Made by a program: the position numbers and the translations under genes
In this document: one piece after another, positions 42,678 to 50,352 of the stretch
How the letters are laid out: each line of letters begins with the position of its first letter
How positions within the stretch are numbered: the stretch's first letter is position 1
Notes under the pieces: model-generated
Told to the model about the DNA's origin: nothing
Seen by the model: the letters and a program-made list of their open reading frames with translations, nothing else
Database searches by the model: none
Origin: an uncultured Fluviicola sp.
GTDB lineage: Bacteria; Bacteroidota; Bacteroidia; Flavobacteriales_D; Crocinitomicaceae
Direction of reading: 5' to 3'
DNA: 64,000 bases
Assembly: GCF_902168135.1 (NCBI RefSeq)
Contig: NZ_CABHOL010000024.1
Span: forward strand, 124,001-188,000

Positions 42678-43298
42678 ATGAACCCGAAAGTCGATTGGTT
42701 TTTCGAGAAAGAAGAAAAGTGGAAAAGTGAGGTGAAGGAATTGCGGAAAATCTTACTGGAATGCCATCTGACAGAAGATCTGAAATGGGGCTGTCCTTGT
42801 TATACCTACGAAAAAAAGAATATTGTGTTGATCCATGTATTCAAAGAATACTGTGCATTCCTGTTCTTTAAAGGTGCGCTGATGAAGGACCCGAAAAAGA
42901 TTCTTATTCAGCAGACGGAAAATGTACAGTCGGCAAGACAAGTGCGTTTTACCGGCTTAAAAGAAATAAAATCACTGGAGGCCGATTTGAAAGCATACAT
43001 TTTTCAGGCAGTAGAGGTGGAGGAATCCGGGAAGAAAGTGGAGCTGAAAAAGACCAAAGAGTACCCGGTTCCCGAAGAATTAACAGCGAAGTTTCAAGAA
43101 AATCCCGCTTTGAAAAAAGCTTTCGGATCATTGACTCCTGGTCGGCAAAGAGCGTATATTTTGCATTTTTCACAACCCAAACAAGCGAAAACGCGCGAAT
43201 CACGCATTGAAAAATGCACTCCCGATATTTTGGAAGGAAAAGGATTGAATGACGTGAATGAATATTTGATACAGAAAAAAGCATCGAAAAATGAGTAA
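42678..43298 (+). CDS. YdeI/OmdA-family DUF1801 protein
   Basis: The 206-residue soluble protein has a DUF1801-like N-terminal part (WFFEKEEKWKSEVKELRKIL, LKWGCPCYTYEKKN, YCAFLFFKGALM). The C-terminal part is of the 'bacteriocin-protection YdeI' kind (PEELTAKFQENPALKKAF, LTPGRQRAYILHFSQPK, RESRIEKCTPDILEGKG). Members are linked to stress or peptide resistance in some bacteria, but the mechanism is unsettled. It overlaps the next gene by 8 bases. Confidence 0.85.
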   Translation: MNPKVDWFFEKEEKWKSEVKELRKILLECHLTEDLKWGCPCYTYEKKNIVLIHVFKEYCAFLFFKGALMKDPKKILIQQTENVQSARQVRFTGLKEIKSLEADLKAYIFQAVEVEESGKKVELKKTKEYPVPEELTAKFQENPALKKAFGSLTPGRQRAYILHFSQPKQAKTRESRIEKCTPDILEGKGLNDVNEYLIQKKASKNE

Positions 43299-43848
43299 GC
43301 AATTATCAGCAGAAGCGGCAAAGGAATTATTGAACGTACTGAAAAAGCGATTTGAAAAACACATGGACCGCCATAAAGGAATGGATTGGGCGAAAATACA
43401 AGCTAAATTGGAAGCAAATCCAAAGAAATTGTGGTCATTGGATGAAATGGAAGCCACTGATGGTGAACCGGACGTAATCGCTTACGATCAACAAAAAGAC
43501 GAATACCTGTTTTGCGATTGTTCGCCTGAAAGCCCGAAGGGACGGCGGAGTTTGTGCTATGACCAGGAGGCCTGGAATTCACGAAAAGAACATAAACCGT
43601 CGGGTAGTGTACTGGAACGCGCAGCTGAAATGGGAATTGAGCTTCTAACAGAAGAACAATACCGCGAATTACAACAGCTGGGAAATTTCGATACCAAAAC
43701 TTCCAGCTGGGTGCAAACTCCTGCAGCCATCCGCAAACTGGGAGGTGCCATTTTCTGCGACCGCCGCTACGGAACCGTTTTTATGTACCACAATGGTGCA
43801 GAATCTTATTACGCTGCCCGTGGGTTTAGAGGAATACTAAAAGTTTAA
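43291..43848 (+). CDS. DUF4256 family protein
   Basis: The 185-residue soluble protein follows the DUF4256 pattern: LLNVLKKRFEKHMDRHKGM, LWSLDEMEATDGEPDVIAYD, FCDCSPESPKGRRSLCYD, RAAEMGIELLTEEQYRELQ and IFCDRRYGTVFMYHNGAES. It has several conserved-looking Cys and Asp residues, but no known activity. It overlaps the YdeI-like gene, so it is in the same operon. Confidence 0.86.
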   Translation: MSKQLSAEAAKELLNVLKKRFEKHMDRHKGMDWAKIQAKLEANPKKLWSLDEMEATDGEPDVIAYDQQKDEYLFCDCSPESPKGRRSLCYDQEAWNSRKEHKPSGSVLERAAEMGIELLTEEQYRELQQLGNFDTKTSSWVQTPAAIRKLGGAIFCDRRYGTVFMYHNGAESYYAARGFRGILKV

Positions 43849-43922
43849 AAGTTCAAAAGTTTAAAAAGTTCCATGAGAATTTTTAGTTGAACCCTTTGAA
43901 CAATTTTTAATTAGGAATTAGT

Positions 43923-44372
43923 ATGCAAGAACTTCAAACAACTGCAACCTTTCAAATACCTCTCGCTTTGGTATGGGAAGCGTGGACGGATCCGGAAAAA
44001 ATCATTCACTGGTGGGGACCGGACGGATTTTCAACAACCATTCACGAAATGGATTTTCGGGAAGAAGGATTGTGGAAATTGACACTTCACGGACCTGATG
44101 GAACTAACTATCCCAACAGGAGTATTTACAAAGAGATCATTCCGTTGAAGAAAATTGTATTTGAGCACTTTAATCCGCATTTTATAACGACCGTTTTATT
44201 CGAATCCGTTGAAAACGGCACCGAAATGCATTGGAACATGCTGTTCGATTCCGAAGAACAATACCAGGTTATTGTAAAAGCGCATAAAGCCGATGAAGGA
44301 CAAAAACAGAATATAGAACGTTTGAACAATTACCTGCTGCAATTAATCGATGAAGGTAAATTCCGTGACTGA
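43923..44372 (+). CDS. SRPBCC (AHSA1-like) domain protein
   Basis: The 149-residue protein has TTATFQIPLALVWEAWTDPE then KIIHWWGPDGFSTTIHEMDF, the classical opening of the AHSA1-like START fold, and ends in a helix (HKADEGQKQNIERLNNYLL). It is the last gene of the first ArsR operon, though 74 bases of TTCAAAAGTT-type repeat separate it from the DUF4256 gene, so it may have its own transcript. Confidence 0.88.
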   Translation: MQELQTTATFQIPLALVWEAWTDPEKIIHWWGPDGFSTTIHEMDFREEGLWKLTLHGPDGTNYPNRSIYKEIIPLKKIVFEHFNPHFITTVLFESVENGTEMHWNMLFDSEEQYQVIVKAHKADEGQKQNIERLNNYLLQLIDEGKFRD

Positions 44373-44501
44373 AGGTGAGGAGTAGGATGTTGTTTTGCAG
44401 TATTGTCACTATTCATGATTGGTAATTCCAAGTGTAAATTAATGTAAATTACAGTCGGAACGCTTCCTGTTCAGTGCGTATTCACGTAGATTTGCAGTAC
44501 G

Positions 44502-45491
44502 ATGCCCGGAAAATTGAAAATCATCACTTACATCTTGCTTCAGCTGCTTTTTAGCGGAACAATCGGTTATGCTCAAACACCGAAAGAAGAAAAGCACCTG
44601 TTGGTTTCACTGCGAATGGTCGGACATCAGGTCTTGTTGAGTTCCGGTGACAGTACTTCACGTGTATTTCCCATCGAAAAAGAAGGTGAAAGCTATAAAA
44701 TCCAATTCGGGACGGCATTTGCTTTTAATCCGGGAGATTTAGCTTCAATAATTAACCGGGTAATCCTGGAAATGAAAGCCGCAAGTAGTTACATTGTGGA
44801 AGTAAAACGCTGCGAAAATGATGAAGTCGTTTACAGTTACGAAAAAAGTGATTCGATCAATCCGGAATTGATACCCTGCGGACCGCGTTATCAACCGAAA
44901 GCGTGCTATGTAATCTTCTTTACAGTCTTGAAAAGGTACAGTCTGAATACCGGATCGCTTTACCACACATCCCCGATGCAGCCATTACTTATGGAAAACC
45001 AGCCGGTATCGTCACCTTCTCTTCCGGTAAGAAAAACTGTTAAATCAGAACGATCTCTCCCGGTTGTTAAGAAAAGATCTTCTTATTCCCTGATTGCACT
45101 GCCCATCGGATCGATTTGTGCTTTTATAGGAGTATTGATTTATTTCAGGAGGAAAAGAGCCGCTGTGGTTCCGATTGTTGATGCTAGTGATCCGGATATT
45201 GTAAGAATAGGTGATACTTTGTTTGATCAGAAAAACATGACACTCCTCCATTCAAACGAAAAGACAGAATTATCCAGTAAAGAATCCGATTTGCTTTCCC
45301 TGCTCTATGAAAATAAGAACCAATCTATCGAACGGGAACATATCCTGAAAATCGTTTGGGGGGACGAAGGAGATTACATCGGAAGAACGCTTGACGTATT
45401 TGTTTCTAAACTGCGTAAGAAACTGGAACCCGACCAACGTATCAAAATCGTAAACATCCGCGGAATAGGCTATAAGTTTATCGTGAACTAG
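44502..45491 (+). CDS. Membrane-spanning winged-helix regulator (ToxR-like in reverse order)
   Basis: The 329-residue protein has a signal peptide or N-terminal helix (KIITYILLQLLFSGTIGYAQ), a periplasmic domain of about 180 residues with a CGPRYQPKAC pair, a membrane helix near 205-222 (IALPIGSICAFIGVLIYF), and a C-terminal OmpR-type winged helix (LSSKESDLLSLLYENKNQSI then GRTLDVFVSKLRKKL). The DNA-binding domain lies at the C-terminus, the opposite of ToxR/CadC. It likely passes an extracytoplasmic signal straight to DNA. A TAGATTTG -7 element at 44487-44494 is only 7 bases before the start codon. Confidence 0.8.
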   Translation: MPGKLKIITYILLQLLFSGTIGYAQTPKEEKHLLVSLRMVGHQVLLSSGDSTSRVFPIEKEGESYKIQFGTAFAFNPGDLASIINRVILEMKAASSYIVEVKRCENDEVVYSYEKSDSINPELIPCGPRYQPKACYVIFFTVLKRYSLNTGSLYHTSPMQPLLMENQPVSSPSLPVRKTVKSERSLPVVKKRSSYSLIALPIGSICAFIGVLIYFRRKRAAVVPIVDASDPDIVRIGDTLFDQKNMTLLHSNEKTELSSKESDLLSLLYENKNQSIEREHILKIVWGDEGDYIGRTLDVFVSKLRKKLEPDQRIKIVNIRGIGYKFIVN

Positions 45492-45632
45492 CTATTGGGA
45501 TTTCGCATAGCTTTAACCAACGAGATCTATTTTTCTCCCTCATTCTCATTTTTTTCTCATTCTGTTTTCACCCACTGCCATAGGGTTGTCAGTAGTGCCT
45601 TGTAAGTTTGTTGAAATAGAATTCAAAAAGAA

Positions 45633-45749
45633 ATGGTTCGACTTGCTTTATTGATCAATTGGTTTACTGTATTGGTGGCTTACCTGGAGTATGTGCTGTT
45701 TGGAACACTTTGGTTTGCAGTGTTTTTCAAAAAACAACTCTTCGTTTAA
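45633..45749 (+). CDS. Possible 38-residue membrane peptide
   Basis: The frame begins ATG after TTCAAAAAGAA and encodes MVRLALLINWFTVLVAYLEY and VLFGTLWFAVFFKKQLFV. It is almost wholly hydrophobic, with basic ends, as in a single membrane helix or a hairpin. It lies in the 295-bp space between the ToxR-like gene and the YdeI-like gene and ends 37 bases before the latter. It is supported only by composition and by an intact frame. Confidence 0.35.
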   Translation: MVRLALLINWFTVLVAYLEYVLFGTLWFAVFFKKQLFV

Positions 45750-45786
45750 GAAGAGAGATAGAAATTTATAATTAGTTTAATGGAAA

Positions 45787-46365
45787 ATGAATAAAAAAGA
45801 GATCCCCATTTTTTATCCCGAGAGCCGTATGGAATGGCGCCGGTGGCTGGAAGAAAACCACGTAGAAGAACAAGCTGCCTGGGTCGTTTTTTATACCAAA
45901 GCTTCCGGAAAGCCAACACTGACCTGGAGTGAAGCGGTAGATGAAGCGCTGTGTTTCGGTTGGATAGACAGCAAGAAAATTGCTATTGATTCCGAAAAAT
46001 CGCACCAGTTTTTCAGTAAACGAAAAGCCAAAAGCACCTGGTCGAAGATCAATAAAGAAAAGATTGAACGCCTGATCAATGAAGGATTGATGACCAGGGC
46101 CGGACTTAAATGCGTTGAAATCGCCAAACAAAACGGATCGTGGACCATACTCGATGAAGTGGAAGAACTGGTTGTTCCCAAAGATTTTGAAGCTGCATTA
46201 GACCAGTATGAAGGAGCAACAGACTATTTTTTAGGTTTGAGCAAATCTGTAAAGAAAATGATGCTGTATTGGCTCATGAGTGCCAAACGACCGGAAACTC
46301 GACAGAAACGGTTGGATGAATTGGTAGAACACGCTTCCCGGAAAACCAAACCAAAGCAGTTCTAG
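45787..46365 (+). CDS. YdeI/OmpD-associated family protein
   Basis: The 192-residue protein opens IFYPESRMEWRRWLEENH and continues AAWVVFYTKASGKPTLTWSE, AVDEALCFGWIDSKKIAID, SHQFFSKRKAKSTWSKINKE. This is the complete YdeI pattern, with the C-terminal Omdp-type region (FEAALDQYEGATDYFLGLS, RPETRQKRLDELVEHA). The family is associated with resistance to cationic peptides in some enterobacteria; mechanism unknown. A second, more distant member lies at 42678-43298. Confidence 0.9.
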   Translation: MNKKEIPIFYPESRMEWRRWLEENHVEEQAAWVVFYTKASGKPTLTWSEAVDEALCFGWIDSKKIAIDSEKSHQFFSKRKAKSTWSKINKEKIERLINEGLMTRAGLKCVEIAKQNGSWTILDEVEELVVPKDFEAALDQYEGATDYFLGLSKSVKKMMLYWLMSAKRPETRQKRLDELVEHASRKTKPKQF

Positions 46366-46421
46366 TATAAATTGCTGTAATTCAACGAACAAAACTCAAA
46401 TTCCATTATCTTAGCCTTTAA

Positions 46422-46805
46422 ATGCATCAGGCTATGGAACAGTGTCCGATTTGCTATCACGAACTGGAAGTACGCGAGTGTGCTCCGTGCGATGATTGTG
46501 GCTGGGATCCGAAAGAAATAAACCATCTGAAACAGGGAATTCATACTTACAGCATCTATGAGGTCTATCAGGGGCTTCGACTGACTCTTTGTAACTTTTG
46601 CGATGTAGATTTTGGCTCATACCGGCCTGAGTATTTCGGTTTTACTGACAGAAAACGAATCGGTTTTCAGCATTTCGAATTGGTGAAAGAATTAGAAAAT
46701 CCGCAGGTAGTAAAAGATAAATTTTGTCCGCAGTGTTCACGCAGGTTGACGTTTTTGACGTTTTTGAATGAAGTCAGGAGTTTGAATTCCAAAAGAAAAG
46801 CTTAG
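46422..46805 (+). CDS. Small zinc-ribbon-containing protein
   Basis: The 127-residue protein (start at 46422, or at MEQCPICYHELEV, 46434) has cysteine pairs CPIC, CAPCDDC, CNFC and CPQC, enough for two zinc knuckles. Between them is IYEVYQGLRLTLCNFCDVDF. Proteins of this pattern occur in Bacteroidota without assigned function; nucleic-acid or protein binding is possible. No signal peptide. Confidence 0.72.
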   Translation: MHQAMEQCPICYHELEVRECAPCDDCGWDPKEINHLKQGIHTYSIYEVYQGLRLTLCNFCDVDFGSYRPEYFGFTDRKRIGFQHFELVKELENPQVVKDKFCPQCSRRLTFLTFLNEVRSLNSKRKA

Positions 46806-46832
46806 TTTTAAGTAACCTGAATTGAAAATGCT

Positions 46833-47423
46833 ATGAGAAAATTAACCTGCCTTCTGAGCGTCATTCTTTTAATTGTTTCCTGTAAAAAAGAAGAAGAACC
46901 CACTAAAAACAACTGTCCCGGGAATGTGTACATTACTTCTGCAGATCTCTTAAACTGTCAATACCGCACCGGAAGTTATTGGGTGAGCATTGATTCAGTG
47001 ACCATGCAGACAGACAGTGTTTACATCCACACCTTTGCCTATGGATTTAAGGGAGATTTCTGTACAACTTATGAGAATCATGAGTTCCTGACCATATCAA
47101 ATCCCTGGGAGGTCAGGAGTTACATTGTTCTTCCGGATGGACTTTTCAGAGGTTTTGAAGGCACCGTAAATTCGGCGGTACCAATTTATGACGGCTACAA
47201 CGGTTCTTTAGCGCAAAATGAAACCCGCTATGATTCCCTGTTCGTTTACGATCAGTTCTACTACCAGGTCCTAAGAACAGAAATTACAAATGATCCAACC
47301 GCAGGAGGTAAACACAGTTTTTATTACGTGAATTCGGATTACGGCTTTCTGAAACATGAAGTTTATGACGGATCAACACTCATTTCCAATAAAATACTGA
47401 TGGGCAAAAACATCGTAAGGTGA
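46833..47423 (+). CDS. Lipoprotein of unknown function
   Basis: The 196-residue protein has a lipobox (LLIVSCKKEEE; Cys17) followed by charged residues, as in many Bacteroidota surface or periplasmic lipoproteins. The body is Tyr, Thr and Ser-rich and likely beta-sandwich (SGSYWVSIDSV-like, YIHTFAYGFKGDFC, SVYYVNSDYGFLKHEVYDG-like end). No family was recognised. It follows the zinc-ribbon gene by 27 bases. Confidence 0.7.
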   Translation: MRKLTCLLSVILLIVSCKKEEEPTKNNCPGNVYITSADLLNCQYRTGSYWVSIDSVTMQTDSVYIHTFAYGFKGDFCTTYENHEFLTISNPWEVRSYIVLPDGLFRGFEGTVNSAVPIYDGYNGSLAQNETRYDSLFVYDQFYYQVLRTEITNDPTAGGKHSFYYVNSDYGFLKHEVYDGSTLISNKILMGKNIVR

Positions 47424-47496
47424 AAAACGAGTTGCTGCTTTTGGTGATGTTGTTTCCTGATTTCTCGTCGAAGGTCCTCAAGAAAATAGGCATCAT

Positions 47497-47643
47497 TTAT
47501 TTATTCTTTCTTTTTTGCCGGATAATGAAATAAAGCGAAAGCAGCAAAGCAAATCCGCTGGTTGGTAAAATATACCACAAAATGGAAGTTTCCGTTTCCG
47601 GATCGATTACTTCAGCTGCTAAAATCAGAAAACTGTATTTCAT
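47497..47643 (-). CDS. Possible 48-residue single-helix membrane protein
   Basis: Read leftward, the frame encodes [20 protein letters not shown], then a hydrophobic stretch [20 protein letters not shown], then the basic end IRQKRKNK. This gives an N-out, C-in single membrane helix by the positive-inside rule. It fills part of the 370-bp space between the lipoprotein gene and the second ArsR gene, where otherwise only the ArsR promoter is seen. It is supported by frame and composition only. Confidence 0.4.
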   Translation of the reverse strand: MKYSFLILAAEVIDPETETSILWYILPTSGFALLLSLYFIIRQKRKNK

Positions 47644-47724
47644 CGGAATGCCTTTAAATCAGGGGATAATCAAACTCCTGAAGATGTTTCTTTCAATGAA
47701 TTTACAAAAAAAATCCGGAAAAAA

Positions 47725-47773
47725 TTTGCGAAACCGATCAGTTGCGTATATATTTGTGAAACCGATTGGTTTC
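47725..47773 (+). promoter_or_regulatory. Promoter and operator of the second ArsR operon
   Basis: TTTG (47725-47728), 20 bases, TATATTTG (47749-47756) match the Bacteroidota consensus exactly. GAAACCGAT occurs at 47730-47738 inside the spacer and at 47758-47766 just after the -7 element; the second is half of the perfect inverted repeat GAAACC-GATT-GGTTTC. The layout copies that of the first ArsR promoter, but the operator sequence is different. Confidence 0.7.
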
Positions 47774-47793
47774 GGATTTTAAAATTCAATGAC

Positions 47794-48114
47794 ATGAGAA
47801 GAGATGTTTTTCAAGCAATAGCAGATCCGACCCGCAGAGCAATTATCCTGCTGGTGGCTGTTCAATCCATGACGCCGAATGCCCTGGCCGAGCATTTCGA
47901 TACCACACGTCAGGCAGTTTCAAAACACCTGCGCATTCTCACCGAATGTGAATTACTGCAGCAGAACCAATCGGGAAGAGAGATTTATTATCAACTCAAC
48001 GGCGATAAAATGAAAGAGATCGATCATTGGCTGCAACAGTTCAAAAAGATCTGGGAAAGCCGCTTCAATCAATTAGATGATGTTTTAGCAACTTTAAAAA
48101 CACAAAAAAAATGA
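47794..48114 (+). CDS. ArsR-family winged-helix repressor, copy 2
   Basis: The 106-residue protein has the same length as copy 1 and a very similar sequence ([20 protein letters not shown] at the start; recognition helix in [18 protein letters not shown]; wing in [12 protein letters not shown]). It lacks metal-site cysteines. The recognition helix differs from copy 1 (TRQA against ARPT), in keeping with the different operators. Its stop codon overlaps the next gene by four bases. Confidence 0.92.
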   Translation: MRRDVFQAIADPTRRAIILLVAVQSMTPNALAEHFDTTRQAVSKHLRILTECELLQQNQSGREIYYQLNGDKMKEIDHWLQQFKKIWESRFNQLDDVLATLKTQKK

Positions 48115-49073
48115 ATTCAAATCTGCTTTTTGACTTTTCCGTAAACAAGGAAAACAACACTATTCACGTAACACGCGATTTCGCAGCAAACCGCTCATTG
48201 GTTTGGGATGCGTGGACTAAACCGGAACTCCTGGACCTTTGGTGGGCACCGAAACCTTTCCTTACACAGACCAAGTCTATGGATTTCAGAGAGGGTGGTA
48301 TGTGGCATTATGCAATGATTTCTCCGGAGAATGAAGTCCACTGGTGTAAACTGGATTACCAAACCATCGAAAATCAGAAGTCCTATTCCGGGTTGGATGG
48401 TTTTTGCGACGAACATGGAACGCTCAATGAAGCCTTCCCGCGTTCACAATGGAACAATGTGTTTTCCGATAACGGTGAAAATACAACAGTGAATATCACG
48501 ATCAAATACGAAACCCTGGAAGATTTGGAAAAAATCATTTCGTATGGTTTTAAAGAAGGATTCTCGATGGCAATGGAGAACCTGGACCAGTACATCGAGA
48601 TGAAATTTAAACTGCGTAATGAATTAAAGCCAAACCGGTTTCCGCGCGTTTGTACTTATTTGAATTTCCCGGGAAATACGGAAGAAGCATTCTTATTCTA
48701 CCAGTCCGTTTTCAAAACCGAATTTTCGGGAAAAGGAATTCAGCGCTTCGGAGATATCCCGGCAGACGGAAATCACCCGCCGGTAGCAGAATCGGTCAAA
48801 AAAATGATTTTGCACGTCGAATTACCAATTACCGGACATCACGTATTGATGGGAACAGATGCTCCGAAAGAAATGGGATTTGAGCTGAATTCCGGGAACA
48901 ATATGCATATTTCCATTGAGCCGGAAACCCGGGAAGAAGCGAAACGCATTTTCGACGAACTTTCAGCGGGAGGAAGGGTGACCATGCCGCTCGAGGATAT
49001 GTTCTTCGGAGCATATTACGGTTCTTTCACGGATAAATTCGGAGTTAACTGGATGGTCAACCACACCAATTGA
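48111..49073 (+). CDS. SRPBCC-PhnB/glyoxalase fusion protein
   Basis: The 320-residue protein has two domains. Residues 1-165 are an AHSA1-like SRPBCC domain ([40 protein letters not shown]). Residues about 180-320 are a PhnB/VOC domain ([73 protein letters not shown]). The VOC part resembles PhnB-type proteins with a degenerate metal site. The two folds are usually separate neighbours in such operons, so this is a natural fusion. The overlap with the ArsR gene implies translational coupling. The substrate is unknown. Confidence 0.88.
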   Translation: MNSNLLFDFSVNKENNTIHVTRDFAANRSLVWDAWTKPELLDLWWAPKPFLTQTKSMDFREGGMWHYAMISPENEVHWCKLDYQTIENQKSYSGLDGFCDEHGTLNEAFPRSQWNNVFSDNGENTTVNITIKYETLEDLEKIISYGFKEGFSMAMENLDQYIEMKFKLRNELKPNRFPRVCTYLNFPGNTEEAFLFYQSVFKTEFSGKGIQRFGDIPADGNHPPVAESVKKMILHVELPITGHHVLMGTDAPKEMGFELNSGNNMHISIEPETREEAKRIFDELSAGGRVTMPLEDMFFGAYYGSFTDKFGVNWMVNHTN

Positions 49074-49096
49074 AAGTGAAAAGGCAAAAGTGAAAA

Positions 49097-49213
49097 ATGT
49101 TTAACTTTTTGGATACCCTTTTTGGAAGCTTTAACTTGTTCGGAGTTACGTGTGAAAGTTACGAATCCAGTGAATTGTTAAAGGAGAAGGGAAATTTTAA
49201 TCCTAAAAAATAG
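49097..49213 (+). CDS. Possible 38-residue small protein
   Basis: The frame encodes MFNFLDTLFGSFNLFGVTCE then SYESSELLKEKGNFNPKK. It lies in the same direction inside the second ArsR operon, six bases before the next SRPBCC gene. A hydrophobic amphipathic front half and a polar tail are visible. A frame of this length could be chance; conservation would decide. Confidence 0.35.
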   Translation: MFNFLDTLFGSFNLFGVTCESYESSELLKEKGNFNPKK

Positions 49214-49218
49214 AGACG

Positions 49219-49722
49219 ATGAAACACAATTTAGCACTTGATTTTTCTGTAGATAAAGACAACAGAACAATCACCGTAAAAAGAGAATTTGCGGCAGACA
49301 AATCCCTTGTTTGGGATGCATACACCAAAAGCGAGATCCTGGACCAGTGGTGGGGACCAAAACCTTGGAATGCACAGACGAAAACCATGGATTTCAGAGA
49401 CGGCGGAACCTGGTTGTACGCCATGATTGGTCCGGATGGGCAGGAACATTGGTCGATCGTGAATTACACAAAGATCCGTCCGGAGGATTCTTTTGCCGGC
49501 CTGGATGCATTTACGGATAGCAACGGAAAAGTTAATGAAGATATGCCGCGTTCCAAATGGGAAGTTTCCTTTGAGAGCAAAGGAGATCTGACGGAAGTAA
49601 CAATCCATATTTCATACGATGACCTTGCCCAGCTGGAAGAAACCATCAAAATGGGCTTCAAAGAAGGTTTATCTATGGGAATGGAGCAGCTGGACGAATT
49701 ATTACCAAAACTTAAAAAGTAA
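49219..49722 (+). CDS. SRPBCC (AHSA1-like) domain protein
   Basis: The 167-residue protein is strikingly similar to the SRPBCC half of the upstream fusion (LLFDFSV/LALDFSV opening, VKREFAADKSLVWDAYTKSE, WWGPKPWNAQTKTMDFRDGG, GFKEGLSMGMEQLDE). The pair probably arose by duplication within the operon. It is followed four bases later by a DoxX gene. Confidence 0.9.
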   Translation: MKHNLALDFSVDKDNRTITVKREFAADKSLVWDAYTKSEILDQWWGPKPWNAQTKTMDFRDGGTWLYAMIGPDGQEHWSIVNYTKIRPEDSFAGLDAFTDSNGKVNEDMPRSKWEVSFESKGDLTEVTIHISYDDLAQLEETIKMGFKEGLSMGMEQLDELLPKLKK

Positions 49723-49725
49723 AAG

Positions 49726-50103
49726 ATGAAAAATAAGATTTTGTTTGTTGTCAGCCTGCTTTTCGGGTTGATGTTCATCAACTCGGGACTCAACAAGATT
49801 TTCCAATACATGCCGATGCCAAAAGATATGCCTGAAAATATGGTAAAACTGGTAGAGGCTTTTGCTGCAATTACCTGGTTGATGCCATTGATTGTGGTAG
49901 TAGAGGTCATCGGGGGTGTTTTGGTGATTATCCCTAAATACCGTGCGCTGGGAGCAATTATGATCCTTCCGGTTATGGTGGGAATTTTGCTCACACATAT
50001 TTTTAATGCGCCATCCGGTTTGCCGATTGCACTTATTTTAACAGCAGTTTTAACCTGGATAATGATTGATAACCGGGCAAAATACGCCGCTTTATTCAGA
50101 TAA
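49726..50103 (+). CDS. DoxX-family membrane protein
   Basis: The 125-residue protein has four hydrophobic segments (ILFVVSLLFGLMFINSGLNK, AAITWLMPLIVVVEVIGGVL, ALGAIMILPVMVGILLTHIF, IALILTAVLTWIMI). The motif GLMFINSGLNKIFQYMP is typical of small DoxX proteins. It is the last gene of the second ArsR operon. Confidence 0.88.
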   Translation: MKNKILFVVSLLFGLMFINSGLNKIFQYMPMPKDMPENMVKLVEAFAAITWLMPLIVVVEVIGGVLVIIPKYRALGAIMILPVMVGILLTHIFNAPSGLPIALILTAVLTWIMIDNRAKYAALFR

Positions 50104-50114
50104 ATAACTATCTA

Positions 50115-50163
50115 ATTACGAATTACGAATTACGAATTACGAATTACGAATTACGAATTACGA
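50115..50163. repeat. Seven tandem copies of ATTACGA
   Basis: The 7-bp unit is repeated exactly seven times. Related single motifs (ATTCGTAATT) occur at about 52298-52328 before the vWA-like gene in the inverse orientation. Such a tract can vary in copy number by slippage. It lies 12 bases after the DoxX gene. Confidence 0.9.
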
Positions 50164-50178
50164 ATGATTAATTGCAGT

Positions 50179-50202
50179 AGTGGCGAAAAATTTTTCGCCA
50201 CT
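50179..50202. terminator. Perfect 24-bp palindrome, probable terminator
   Basis: AGTGGCGAAAAA is followed directly by TTTTTCGCCACT. As RNA it gives a stem GUGGCG with an A/U-rich tip. It lies downstream of the second ArsR operon. The remainder of 50203-50352 shows no gene. Confidence 0.6.
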
Positions 50203-50352
50203 TTACACATAAAGTAATTGGTATCTGGCTCGTTCCAGCCGATTTTTTCAATTTTAAAAGTCTGTTTATGGAATTAAGATTGGAAGTGAATCTCTGAGTT
50301 GTAACTTTTAAATAGACAATTCATTGATTACCTTTAAAATCTAAATGCCCGA

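Noticed and set aside
47582-47782. 66-codon rightward frame before the second ArsR gene
   Set aside because: It overlaps the ArsR promoter and operator, has no family match by eye, and the opposite strand holds a more sensible small membrane protein.
49464-49994. 176-codon leftward frame opposite the SRPBCC and DoxX genes
   Set aside because: It is antisense to two well-supported genes and its Ser/Ile-rich translation is typical of a shadow frame.
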